NCBI RefSeq assembly: GCF_018449695.1
Contig: NZ_JAAVUY010000007.1
Location: forward strand, 124,001 to 188,000
DNA: 64,000 bases
Origin: Bradyrhizobium sp. dw_411
GTDB lineage: Bacteria > Pseudomonadota > Alphaproteobacteria > Rhizobiales > Xanthobacteraceae
Reading direction: 5' to 3'
In this document: in pieces, positions 36,402 to 44,763 of the stretch
Numbering within the stretch: position 1 is the first letter of the stretch
Layout of the letters: each line of letters begins with the position of its first letter
Program-made: the position numbers and the translations under genes
Notes under the pieces: generated by a model
The model's database searches: none
What the model saw: the letters and a program-made list of their open reading frames with translations, nothing else
Told to the model about the DNA's origin: nothing

Positions 36402-36502
36402 CGTCATTCCGGGGCGCGCCGCTTGGCGCGAGCCCGGAATCCATACTCACGATCGTGGTTATGGATTCCGGGCTCGATGCTTCGCATCGCCCCGGAATGA
36501 CG
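36402..36502. repeat. Palindromic repeat, family C, left flank of GIY-YIG gene
   Basis: Full element CGTCATTCCGGGGCGCGCC ... GCATCGCCCCGGAATGACG. Its right half (36449-36501) is repeated in the same direction at 36808-36860 with a single mismatch. Confidence 0.88.
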
Positions 36503-36514
36503 AATAATTGCTGA

Positions 36515-36802
36515 TCAGCTCGCAATACCTGGATAGAGGTCAACCCATCCGGGATTCTGTCCTTCAATCAAACGAATCTTCCAGTCACGCCGCCATTTCT
36601 TGAGTTCTTTTTCGCGAGCGATAGCGGTTATGGCGTCGTCGTAGATTTCGAACCAGACAAGCTTGTCCACGTCATAGCGTTTCGTAAAGCCTGATATCGC
36701 CTTCGTCCGATGTTCATGCACGCGCCGAACGATGTCGTTCGTTACACCGAGGTAAAGCGTGCCATGTTTCTTGCTGGCAAGGAGATAGACGTAGAAGGCC
36801 AT
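36515..36802 (-). CDS. GIY-YIG nuclease family protein
   Basis: 95 residues. It opens MAFYVYLLASKKHGTLYLGV, a GIY-YIG core variant with YVY and YLG, followed by the catalytic-type Arg in NDIVRRVHEH and the later Glu in AREKELKKWRRDW. This is the short single-domain type (YhbQ/UPF0213-like), not fused to a DNA-binding domain. Its ATG is only 5 bases from a palindromic half-repeat and no ribosome site is seen, so its promoter and leader must lie in the repeat. The gene is framed by 53-base direct repeats, suggesting that it may move or have been inserted with them. Confidence 0.88.
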   Translation of the reverse strand: MAFYVYLLASKKHGTLYLGVTNDIVRRVHEHRTKAISGFTKRYDVDKLVWFEIYDDAITAIAREKELKKWRRDWKIRLIEGQNPGWVDLYPGIAS

Positions 36803-36807
36803 CGCGA

Positions 36808-36860
36808 ACGATCGTGGTTATGGATTCCGGGCTCGATGCTACGCATCGCCCCGGAATGAC
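36808..36860. repeat. Family C half-element, right flank of GIY-YIG gene
   Basis: 53 bases identical to 36449-36501 except for one position (GCTACGC against GCTTCGC) and in the same orientation. It lacks the other half of the palindrome. Confidence 0.88.
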
Positions 36861-36911
36861 AAACGATAGCTTGCGACGCATGGCGATCAAAACGAGACTT
36901 AATCCCGCCCC

Positions 36912-38126
36912 TCAATCGATCCGCGCCACCACGGCGAGCCGCTTGATACCCTGGTTGCGATAGGCGTTCAGGAAGGCGTTGTAATCGCGGAACGAGACGC
37001 AGCCGTTGGAATCGCCGTTGGGGCCGAGCATGAAGGTGTGTGCGAGCAGGCCGGAGCGGCCGTAGATCGTCTCCTCGCCGCCGACCGGATTGAGACGCAA
37101 CGCCGCCACGCCGTGGAACAGCGCTTCGCGCGGGGTCAGGTCATACATATGCGGCGGCGTCACGCCACGCATCCGGATGTTGGCCGAGCGCGGATCGTCG
37201 AGCTGGCTGCCGAGGCCCGAATGCGCCTCGAGCTTGCTGCCATCGGGCAGATAGACCATATGCGCGGAAATATCGTAGACTGCGGTCGATTGATCGTAGC
37301 GCGGCGTACTGCCTTGCAGCGCCGGGTTCTGTGCCGGACCGAGGCTGCCGGTCGCGCTGGCATCGGCTGACGCAAACGACAGCAGCGATCCACCATGTGG
37401 CTGCTGCGGCTTCGGCGTGCCCCAGAGTTTTTCGACCATGGTCTGCCGCTCGTTCGAAGCGAGCGACATCACGGCCGCCTTGGCGCGCTGCGCCATGTCA
37501 CGGATGGAGTTGCCCGTCTTCGCCGGTGCGGGCTCGACGGCGCGCGGCGGCGGGGGAGCAATCGCGGCAACCTGAACCGGCGGCGGCGCAGCTTCCTTCG
37601 GTTTTGGCACTTCCGCCAGTTTTGGCGCGGCGGCCGGCTTGGGCGCTTCTGCCAATTTGGGCGCCGGGAGAACCGGCTTGATGACTTCCGCGAGCTTCGG
37701 CGCGGGAGCCAATGGCGATGCTTCGGCCAGCTTCGGCGCTTCAGGCTGCGCCGCCGGCTCCACGCTCTGCGGCGCCGCTGCGGCGAAGCGATCCATGAAT
37801 GAGAGCGAGGGGGCGGCCGAAACCGTTGCGGGGGCGGCAATGACCGGCTGCGGCCTGGTCTCGGCGATACGTGTAACGCTCTCTGGCGGCGTACTCACGG
37901 CGGCAACGACCTGTGGCCGCCGGATCACCGGTGCATCGAAATGAGTGCTGCCGAGCTGCGGAAAGGGGCTGGCCGCAAAGATATTGGCGTAGACGGTCCA
38001 GCCGCAGCCCAGCACGAGGCTGGCGACCGCAGCACTGCCGAAGAAACTTCGGAAGCTGACTTTCCGGGCTGAGCTTCTGGGTTTGTTGGCCGCGAAACTG
38101 TAACACGCAACTGTACTGGTACTCAT
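36912..38126 (-). CDS. DUF2778 (Tlde1-like L,D-transpeptidase-type) protein, copy 2
   Basis: 404 residues from ATG at 38126 (MSTSTVACYSF); starts further upstream are possible. One membrane segment near residues 25-45 (SAAVASLVLGCGWTVYANIF) is followed by a long Pro/Ala/Lys linker with several APKLAE repeats, able to span part of the periplasm. The C-terminal DUF2778 domain has YDISAHMVYLPDGSKLEAHS, FHGVAALRLNPVGG and GLLAHTFMLGPNGDSNGCVS with the His and Cys. It is closely similar in this domain to copy 1 at 23744-24796 but the linkers are unrelated. A wall-modifying enzyme anchored in the inner membrane is the best reading (inference). Confidence 0.86.
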   Translation of the reverse strand: MSTSTVACYSFAANKPRSSARKVSFRSFFGSAAVASLVLGCGWTVYANIFAASPFPQLGSTHFDAPVIRRPQVVAAVSTPPESVTRIAETRPQPVIAAPATVSAAPSLSFMDRFAAAAPQSVEPAAQPEAPKLAEASPLAPAPKLAEVIKPVLPAPKLAEAPKPAAAPKLAEVPKPKEAAPPPVQVAAIAPPPPRAVEPAPAKTGNSIRDMAQRAKAAVMSLASNERQTMVEKLWGTPKPQQPHGGSLLSFASADASATGSLGPAQNPALQGSTPRYDQSTAVYDISAHMVYLPDGSKLEAHSGLGSQLDDPRSANIRMRGVTPPHMYDLTPREALFHGVAALRLNPVGGEETIYGRSGLLAHTFMLGPNGDSNGCVSFRDYNAFLNAYRNQGIKRLAVVARID

Positions 38127-38291
38127 CCGCCCTGCATCCAGACTGCTTCCACCATATCCCCCTGCAGTCAGCATCCGATCATGCGCAATACGCCGGCATG
38201 TTCGAACGCCAACCTGCGTACGATGATCACCCGAAACTCTTTCGGCCAATCCTCTCGCAGAGGCGCGGAGCGTCATTAAGGCGAGTTTTAG

Positions 38292-38306
38292 TTAAATGCG
38301 GATTAA
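38292..38306. promoter_or_regulatory. Candidate CtrA-binding site
   Basis: TTAA, seven bases, TTAA, an exact match to the full CtrA box spacing. It lies about 166 bases upstream of the leftward DUF2778 gene and about 320 upstream of the rightward methyltransferase. Chance occurrence is possible, though TTAA is uncommon at this GC content. Confidence 0.35.
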
Positions 38307-38452
38307 GTGCGGGAAGTTGTCGGATCGTCCCAATTTGATACGGAAATACAGGGCTTTGCCCGCACATTTGCGGATCGGGCCACCCATCTAGCGCCCCGAA
38401 AATGCCTGATTGTAGCATCCTCGCCATCCTTGGTCAGCGCGTGCAGGTCGCG

Positions 38453-38488
38453 GCTGAACTTTCCCGTTAAGCTGAACTTGCCCGTTAA
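38453..38488. repeat. 18-base tandem repeat upstream of FkbM methyltransferase gene
   Basis: GCTGAACTTTCCCGTTAA (38453-38470) is followed directly by GCTGAACTTGCCCGTTAA (38471-38488), one mismatch. About 140 bases before the start codon at 38628; it could be a paired regulator site. The rest of the roughly 500-base divergent gap shows nothing more. Confidence 0.7.
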
Positions 38489-38627
38489 TAAGAGGACAGC
38501 TCGGCAATAAGAAGACCCCGAGATGGCCGCCCCTGCGAAGTCTTAGTAAGCTCGTGCCAGGCGATTCGTATGGCGTTCAAGCACGCTGCGGATGGACGCC
38601 GCGTTTTCGGGGCTTCAGGAGACAACG

Positions 38628-39440
38628 ATGCAAAGCGTGGGGCGCAGGCTGGCGTTCGTACTGGCTTCATCCAATCACGGAACCATGATCGTCAACCGGT
38701 TTGACTACCGGATGGTCGATCAGAACAGCGGCTACGGCGTCGGCTATCAGATCCTGGAAACAGCGTCGTTCGACCCCTCGGAAGTCAAGCTTGCGGTTGA
38801 CCTCCTGGCCCTTCGCCGCAAGCATTACGGCGACGGTGTGGTTGCGTTCGATTGCGGCGCCAATATCGGCGTCCATACCGTCGAGTGGGCGGCGGCGATG
38901 ACGGGTTGGGGATCCGTTGTCTCGATCGAAGCCCAGGAGCGCGTCTACTATGCCCTCGCCGGCAATATCGCGATCAACAACTGTTTTAACGCCATTGCGG
39001 TGCATGGTGCGGTGTCGTCCGAAAGCGGCGTGATGAAAATTCCCAATCCCAATTATTTCGTTCCCTCCAGCTTCGGCAGCCTCGAGCTGCGCCAGCGCAA
39101 CGGCAACGAATTCATCGGCCAGCCGATCGATTATGAGAACACCGTCAATGTCAGGAAATTGACGCTCGACGAATTCAACCTGCCGCGCGTCGATTTCATC
39201 AAGATCGATGTCGAAGGAATGGAACTGGAAGCGCTGGAGGGCGCCAAGCGCTCCATCACGCAAAGCCATCCGATCATGCTGATCGAGAAGATCAAGACGG
39301 ATGCCGAAAAACTACGAGCGTGGTTGAAGGCGCACGGCTACGAGGTCATCGATGCCGGGATCAACATGCTCGCCATCCATCAGAGCGACAAGACGCTCTC
39401 GGACGTCCAAGTAACCCCAGCGGCACAGCCGGCCGCCTAG
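38628..39440 (+). CDS. FkbM family methyltransferase
   Basis: 270 residues from ATG at 38628, chosen for AGGAG six bases upstream (an ATG at 38592 is in frame but lacks this). The SAM-binding motif I is AFDCGANIGVHTVEW (about 74-88), and FIKIDVEGMELEALEGAKRS (about 195-214) is the diagnostic FkbM stretch. It methylates an oxygen on a small molecule or sugar. The two glycosyltransferase genes that follow on the other strand suggest a link with surface glycans (inference). The C-terminus ends in a short Ala/Pro tail. Confidence 0.9.
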   Translation: MQSVGRRLAFVLASSNHGTMIVNRFDYRMVDQNSGYGVGYQILETASFDPSEVKLAVDLLALRRKHYGDGVVAFDCGANIGVHTVEWAAAMTGWGSVVSIEAQERVYYALAGNIAINNCFNAIAVHGAVSSESGVMKIPNPNYFVPSSFGSLELRQRNGNEFIGQPIDYENTVNVRKLTLDEFNLPRVDFIKIDVEGMELEALEGAKRSITQSHPIMLIEKIKTDAEKLRAWLKAHGYEVIDAGINMLAIHQSDKTLSDVQVTPAAQPAA

Positions 39441-39460
39441 ACGCAGCGCGCAGGTATAGC

Positions 39461-40978
39461 TTAAGGCGCCAATTCCGGCGGCGGAGAGCGGTCGAACACA
39501 TCGCCCTTGGCGCCTTCGAGCAGATCGAGCGCATAGTTTTCGATGATAAGCGGACCCCGCTTGCGCGACAATTCGGCAACCCGCTCGATCCGCGTGAATG
39601 AATCCTTGAGGGACGACGGCAGATAGGGCTGACCACCCGGCCGCGCCTCGTCGACATATAACAATTTGCCGGACAATTGCGCCGCATCCGGCTCGGGCAT
39701 GTTGACCCAGCGGATCCGCTGCGTGATCTGCGCCACGCAGGTGCCTTTCGGCAGATAGAAGGCAAGCCAGCCGGTGGTGCCGTAATCCGGCGCCAGCACG
39801 CAGGTCGCGCCGGTATGCGCACGAACCGTCTCGATCGCGGAAGCGAGTTCGCTCCAGCCGACGCCGACACTGCGCACGGTGGCGTCGCGGCGATAGCCTG
39901 TGAGCGCGCCGGTATTGGCCTGTACGATCAACAGCGCGAACATCAGGATGCCGGTGGGCGCGGCCCAGCGCAGGCAAAAGTCGACAACGCGCTGCTGGTG
40001 TCTATCCCATCGCGTCAGATTGGCGGCTACCGCGGCGGCAATCGCGAAGGCCGGATACACCGGCGCGAACCAATTGGCTTCGACCCGGGCATGCAGCGCA
40101 TGCAACGTGAAATACAGAACGACGGTCCAGAAGATCGCGTTGATCAGCCCGCGCGCGGCCGAGGCCCCGCCACCGCGCTTGAACAGCGCATAAAGCCCCA
40201 TCACGCCCAGAATGAATACCAGCGGCGTAGCGAACACGATCTGCGTCGGGACCAATTCGGCGAGGAACACCGGCTTGAAATCCTCGACCCGCGACCGGCC
40301 GAGCTGCTTGATAAAGGAAACCCAATGATGATCCGCGTTCCACAGAATGACCGGAGAAAATATCAGGAGTGAAACGAGGCCGCCAAGATAAGGCCAGGGC
40401 GAAATCAGCCAGCGCCGCAGCTTCGGAACACTGATCAGCCAGATCAGGATCGCCGGGCCGAAAAACAGCGCGGTGTATTTCGACAATAACGCCGCGCCGA
40501 CCGCCGCGCCGACCGCGAGCCACCAGGCGCCGCGCCCGGTCTCCAGCACTTTTGCAAGACACAGCACAATGAAACTCGAGGCCACCAGCAGCGGCGAATC
40601 CGGCGTCACGATCAGGGTGCCGACCGCCGCCATCATGGTGACATTGAGCAGAATGGTCGCGGTTGCTGCGACACGCTGGCCGCCGAACAAAATGACCGCG
40701 GCGCGGTACACCGCATAGCTCATCGGCAGCGCCAGCAATATCGACCCCAGCCGCACGCCGAGTTCGGTATCGCCGGCGATCATGGTGCCGAGACGGATCA
40801 CGAGCGCGACGGCGGGCGGATGATCGTAATAGCCGAACGCCAGATGTTTCGACCATGTCCAGTAATAGGCTTCGTCGAAGGTCAGCGGCGTCCAGGTCGC
40901 GCCGACCAGCCGCAGCGCCACCAGCGCCAACACCGTGAGCGCGGTGTTGCGGACGAGCCGCGCGTCAGTCGGGTTCAT
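39461..40978 (-). CDS. Glycosyltransferase family 39/ArnT-like membrane protein
   Basis: 505 residues. The first periplasmic loop holds TPLTFDEAYYWTWSKHLAFG with the catalytic-type Asp-Glu pair, and YYDHPPAVALVIR, both hallmarks of the PMT/ArnT superfamily. About 10-11 helices fill the first 350 residues, followed by a soluble C-terminal domain. These enzymes move a sugar from polyprenyl phosphate to lipid A, protein or glycan in the periplasm. The next gene upstream (7 bases) encodes the polyprenyl-phosphate sugar synthase type of GT2, so the two form a donor-transferase pair. Confidence 0.92.
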   Translation of the reverse strand: MNPTDARLVRNTALTVLALVALRLVGATWTPLTFDEAYYWTWSKHLAFGYYDHPPAVALVIRLGTMIAGDTELGVRLGSILLALPMSYAVYRAAVILFGGQRVAATATILLNVTMMAAVGTLIVTPDSPLLVASSFIVLCLAKVLETGRGAWWLAVGAAVGAALLSKYTALFFGPAILIWLISVPKLRRWLISPWPYLGGLVSLLIFSPVILWNADHHWVSFIKQLGRSRVEDFKPVFLAELVPTQIVFATPLVFILGVMGLYALFKRGGGASAARGLINAIFWTVVLYFTLHALHARVEANWFAPVYPAFAIAAAVAANLTRWDRHQQRVVDFCLRWAAPTGILMFALLIVQANTGALTGYRRDATVRSVGVGWSELASAIETVRAHTGATCVLAPDYGTTGWLAFYLPKGTCVAQITQRIRWVNMPEPDAAQLSGKLLYVDEARPGGQPYLPSSLKDSFTRIERVAELSRKRGPLIIENYALDLLEGAKGDVFDRSPPPELAP

Positions 40979-40985
40979 AACCGCT

Positions 40986-42119
40986 TCATCGCTTGCGCCA
41001 GACGAACAGTCCGGACATCGCGTAATTCCAGACCACGCCCATCAAGGCACCGGCCGCTCCCGCCAGCCACCAGATCGGCTCCTGATCGTACACCGAGAAC
41101 GCCACGCCGACATTGGCGAGTAGGCCGACGCTGCAGACGAGATAGAACAGCAACAGACCGCGCAGGATCGCAAAACCCTTCAGGCGCTGATCGCGATAGG
41201 TAAGAAAATTGTTCAGGATGAAATTGCTGGTCATCGCCAGCAGCGCGCCGCAGGCCTGCGCCTCCGGAAACGGCAGTGCGAAAACTTCCAGCGCCACGAA
41301 CAAGGCCGCAAAATGCACGAACAGGCCGATCGATCCGACCATCGCAAACAGCAGAAACCGCAGCGACACCACGTCATGGGTCAGCTTCGCCAGTACCAGG
41401 CCTAAGAAATCCAGCGCCACCATGGAATCGAGCTTACTCTCGCCATGCAGCCGCGAGCCGAACGTATAAGGAATTTCCTTGACCTTGAGATCGCCATGCG
41501 CGGTGGCGACGACATCGAGCAGGATCTTGAAACCCTGCGTCGAGAGCTGCGGCGCCAATTGCTCGAAGCGATCGCGCTTGATCATGAAGAAGCCGCTCAT
41601 GGGATCGGCGATCTTGACCCGCAGCACGCGCTTGGCGACTTCGGTCGCCAGCGCGCTGGCGCCGGCGCGCTGCTTGTTGAAGCTGTCGGCGCTGCCGCCT
41701 TCGATATAGCGGCTGCCGACCACGAGTTCGGCCTCCCCGCTTTGCAGCAGCTTCAGCATCACCGGGAGCTGGGTCTCGTCATGCTGCAGGTCGGCATCGA
41801 TGACCGCGGCGCAGGGCGCGCTCGAGGCCAGGATACCCTCAATGCAGGCGCCGGACAGGCCGCGGCGCCCGATCCGCCTGATACAGCGGACCCGGGAATC
41901 CCCGCGCGCCAGCGTCCGCACCACCTGCCAAGTTCCATCAGGGGAATTGTCGTCGACAAAGATGACTTCAAAGGCGACACCCGCGAGCGCTGCTTCCAGC
42001 CGCCGGAACAGCGTGGTCACATTGTCGCGCTCGTTGAAGGTCGGAACAATGACCGAAAGCTGAGGCGAACCAGCGACCTGCAGCGGGTTCAAGGCCCCCG
42101 GGGAAATGGCGTCATTCAT
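40986..42119 (-). CDS. GT2 polyprenyl-phosphate glycosyltransferase fused to GtrA-like domain
   Basis: 377 residues from ATG at 42119. The cytoplasmic GT2 domain (about 20-235) shows SVIVPTFNERDNV, VDDNSPDGT and VIDADLQHDE (metal and nucleotide sites) and resembles DPM1-type synthases. The last 130 residues carry four helices of the GtrA type (FAMVGSIGLFVHFAALF, MTSNFILNNFLTYRD). It probably makes and flips a polyprenyl-phosphate-linked sugar used by the adjacent ArnT-like transferase. Sugar identity unknown. Confidence 0.92.
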   Translation of the reverse strand: MNDAISPGALNPLQVAGSPQLSVIVPTFNERDNVTTLFRRLEAALAGVAFEVIFVDDNSPDGTWQVVRTLARGDSRVRCIRRIGRRGLSGACIEGILASSAPCAAVIDADLQHDETQLPVMLKLLQSGEAELVVGSRYIEGGSADSFNKQRAGASALATEVAKRVLRVKIADPMSGFFMIKRDRFEQLAPQLSTQGFKILLDVVATAHGDLKVKEIPYTFGSRLHGESKLDSMVALDFLGLVLAKLTHDVVSLRFLLFAMVGSIGLFVHFAALFVALEVFALPFPEAQACGALLAMTSNFILNNFLTYRDQRLKGFAILRGLLLFYLVCSVGLLANVGVAFSVYDQEPIWWLAGAAGALMGVVWNYAMSGLFVWRKR

Positions 42120-42448
42120 GCCGCAGCGTATATCCGCAGGCTCCGGCGATGCCAAGCCAAAGGCCTCAAAACAGCGGTGAACAGGAGCCGGAACGGGCCC
42201 AAAAATGCCAACGACCACGGAACAGAGGGTGCGCGTACATCCGGCGCAGCCGAGCTATCCAGTGGTCGTTCCAGCGCCGGTGCTATCAAGCATCAACGTC
42301 GCCGTTGGGAACTAAATAGGAACGATCGGGCCGTTTGCAAGGGGGCCGATTTCGACCCCCCGGGGGGCCGCAACAGGCCGCCGTTTAACATGTGTTTACG
42401 GAGCCGGACTAGATTCGGGGGCGAATAAAGCGCGCCGAGGGCTGACGC
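42120..42448. other. Intergenic region with a perfect C6G6 palindrome
   Basis: 329 bases between divergent genes. CCCCCCGGGGGG lies at 42356-42367. No other element recognised. Confidence 0.5.
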
Positions 42449-42724
42449 ATGTTCAAAGAGCATTCCCCCATCGTCTACGACGCTCCCGCCGACCTCAAGA
42501 AATGGCCCTCGCTCAACGGCCATCGGCTCAATGGCAAAAGCCAGCCCTATCTGGTTTACAACGGTACCCTCGCCGACTGCATCCGTGAATTGCTGGCCAA
42601 GCCCTTAAAGGGCATTTCCCTGTACGACATCGTCACCGAGCTCCAGCCGGCCTTCGACCAGAAGGTGCTGTCGCCGGGCGATGCCGCCGAAATCGCGATG
42701 CGCAAGGATTTTCCCAAGGACTGA
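42449..42724 (+). CDS. Small hypothetical protein
   Basis: 91 residues. It begins MFKEHSPIVYDAPADLKKWP and continues with YNGTLADCIRELLAKPLKGI and SPGDAAEIAMRKDFPKD. GAGG lies about nine bases upstream. It is soluble, has one Cys and no recognised domain. Codon use resembles neighbouring genes. It is likely real on frame quality but functionally blank. Confidence 0.7.
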   Translation: MFKEHSPIVYDAPADLKKWPSLNGHRLNGKSQPYLVYNGTLADCIRELLAKPLKGISLYDIVTELQPAFDQKVLSPGDAAEIAMRKDFPKD

Positions 42725-42757
42725 TTCGAAGGCGTGATCCAGAGACGTGGGCCGCCA

Positions 42758-43132
42758 CTATTTCGGCGCCGCCGATCTGCTGCGCCCGACGAAGGCCGTC
42801 ACGATGTCCTTCTGTGCGACCGCGATGGCATTATTGGCCGTCGTCATATGCGCTGACGCATCGACATCGGGAAATTGCTGCGACAGATAATCCAACAGCG
42901 AAACTCGGAAATGCTGCCGTTCGGAAGAACATGCATTGGCAATCAGGGAGGTGAAATCCTGGCCTGACAGGGTTTTGTTGCTGTCGCGCGTATATTCCTC
43001 GGCGAGGCAGTTCCAATAGGCATCCCGTCCCTCCAGGGTTTGCTTCTGCGCTCTTTCGAGTTCGTCAGCTATCGCGAATGACGTGACCATCGCAAAGGCC
43101 GAGGCTATCGCTGCTGCAACAAGCGCTCGCAT
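42758..43132 (-). CDS. Small secreted hypothetical protein
   Basis: 124 residues with AGGAG before the start and a clear signal peptide (MRALVAAAIASAFAMVTSFA, cleavage near AIA). The mature part is helical and has two Cys (NCLAEEY, NACSSE), which could form a disulfide in the periplasm. No family recognised. It stands alone between two opposite-strand genes. Confidence 0.75.
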   Translation of the reverse strand: MRALVAAAIASAFAMVTSFAIADELERAQKQTLEGRDAYWNCLAEEYTRDSNKTLSGQDFTSLIANACSSERQHFRVSLLDYLSQQFPDVDASAHMTTANNAIAVAQKDIVTAFVGRSRSAAPK

Positions 43133-43275
43133 GTTTTTCTCCTTTTTGCGATACTACCCTGAAAGGCCGCTGCAGCTAAAGGGCGGCCGCATCGATCCGG
43201 CGAACTGGCCAATCACAATTGATTTGATTAGGCTGCGCTTGCGCAAACCCCTTTCCTCTTTGACGCGAGCCGCCG

Positions 43276-44100
43276 GTGAGCAAGCCCCCGAAATCCACCT
43301 CGAAGAAATCAGGCCATATCTATATCGGCATCGGCGGCTGGACCTTCGCGCCGTGGCGCGGGGTGTTTTATCCGGAAAAGCTGACGCAGGCGAAGGAACT
43401 GGAATATGCGGCGTCGAAACTGACCTCGATCGAGATCAACGGCACATATTACGGCTCGCAGAAGCCTGAAAGCTTTCGCAAATGGGCGCGCGAGGTTCCC
43501 GATGGTTTTGTGTTCTCGTTGAAGGGACCCCGCTTTGCCACCAACCGCCGGGTGCTCGCGGAAGCCGGCGATTCCGTCAAACGGTTTTACGATTCCGGCG
43601 TGCTTGAACTCGGCGACCGGCTGGGGCCGGTGCTCTGGCAATTCGCGCCGACCAAGAAATTCGACGAGGCCGACTTTGGCAAATTCCTCGAATTGCTGCC
43701 GCGCAAGCTGGACGGGCGCGCGCTGCGCCATGTGGTCGAGGTGCGCCATGACAGTTTCTGCGCGCCGGATTTCATCGCGCTGCTGCGCAAATTCGAAACG
43801 CCTGTCGTGTTCGCCGAGCACGGCAAGTATCCTGCCATCGCCGACGTCGTCGGCGACTTTGTGTATGCGCGGCTGCAAAAGGGCAATGACGAGATCAAGA
43901 CCTGCTATCCGCTGAAGCAGCTCGATGCCTGGGCGAAGCGGTTGCAGCTATGGGCCGATGGCGGCGAGCCGGATGATCTGCCGCGCGTGGATTCCACCAG
44001 CTCGAAAAAAACGCCCCGCGATGTGTTCGCCTATGTGATCCATGAAGGCAAAGTGCGTGCACCCGCCGGTGCGATGGAACTGATCGAACGCGTGAAGTAA
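43276..44100 (+). CDS. DUF72 family protein (YecE-like)
   Basis: 274 residues from GTG at 43276. It shows the DUF72 TIM-barrel signatures IGIGGWTFAPWRGVFYPEKL, SIEINGTYYGSQKPESF, FVFSLKGPRFATNRR and VLWQFAPTKKFD. Function of the family is unsettled. The next gene (DUF488) starts 11 bases after the stop, and both are small conserved proteins often listed together, so they are probably one operon. Confidence 0.92.
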   Translation: MSKPPKSTSKKSGHIYIGIGGWTFAPWRGVFYPEKLTQAKELEYAASKLTSIEINGTYYGSQKPESFRKWAREVPDGFVFSLKGPRFATNRRVLAEAGDSVKRFYDSGVLELGDRLGPVLWQFAPTKKFDEADFGKFLELLPRKLDGRALRHVVEVRHDSFCAPDFIALLRKFETPVVFAEHGKYPAIADVVGDFVYARLQKGNDEIKTCYPLKQLDAWAKRLQLWADGGEPDDLPRVDSTSSKKTPRDVFAYVIHEGKVRAPAGAMELIERVK

Positions 44101-44111
44101 CCGGGCGAGCG

Positions 44112-44573
44112 ATGGCCAAAGCCAAAAAGCTCTTCACCATCGGCTATGAACAGACACCGGCCAAGGCCGTGCTCGATGAACTCGCGCAGGCCGGCGTGAA
44201 ACTATTGGTCGATGTTCGCGCCGTCGCCTCCTCGCGCCGACCTGGATTCTCCAAGACCCAGCTTGCCGCCGGACTCGATGAGCGCGGCATCGCCTACCTG
44301 CATCTGCGCGGATTAGGTACGCCCAAGGAAGGCCGCGAGGCCGCGCGCACCGGCAAATACGACGTGCTGGAGAAGATCTACACCAGGCATCTGAAGACGG
44401 CACAGGCCAGGGAAGAACTCGACGAGTTGTCGGCGCTGGTCAAGAAATCCGGCCCGGTCTGCATTCTCTGCTATGAGCGCGATCATCAGCACTGCCACCG
44501 GCGCTGGATCGCCGAGATCATCGAAGACCGCGACGGCGTCAAGATCGAAAATCTCGCCGCGCCGCAGGTTTGA
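44112..44573 (+). CDS. DUF488 family protein
   Basis: 153 residues. Family motifs are TIGYEQTPAKAVLDEL at the start, DVRAVASSRRPGFSKTQLA (about 36-54), YLHLRGLGTPKEGRE and, near the end, CILCYERDHQHCHRRWIAE, with the Cys-Glu-Cys-His-Arg cluster that may be a catalytic or metal site. The exact activity is unknown. It pairs with the DUF72 gene. Confidence 0.92.
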   Translation: MAKAKKLFTIGYEQTPAKAVLDELAQAGVKLLVDVRAVASSRRPGFSKTQLAAGLDERGIAYLHLRGLGTPKEGREAARTGKYDVLEKIYTRHLKTAQAREELDELSALVKKSGPVCILCYERDHQHCHRRWIAEIIEDRDGVKIENLAAPQV

Positions 44574-44576
44574 ATT

Positions 44577-44696
44577 GTCATTCCGGGATGCGCCACTTGG
44601 CGCAGGCCTCAGATGTGCAATTGCACATCGGGGAATCCATAACCACGATCGTGAGTATGGATTCCGGGCTTGCGCTACGCGCGCCCCGGAATAACG
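44577..44696. repeat. Palindromic intergenic repeat, family C (long form)
   Basis: GTCATTCCGGGATGCGCC ... CGCCCCGGAATAACGG with an inner palindrome GATGTGCAATTGCACATC (near 44612) and the centre AACCACGATCGTGAGTATGG. The centre is shared with the repeats around the GIY-YIG gene. Confidence 0.85.
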
Positions 44697-44763
44697 GCGT
44701 AATAGCGCGTCGGGCACGGATTTTGCTTCGTGGCCAACGATAAAACACCGGGAGATATTACTC

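Noticed and set aside
42356..42367. C6G6 palindrome as a regulator site
   Set aside because: Simple GC palindrome in very GC-rich DNA; no known regulator with this site comes to mind.
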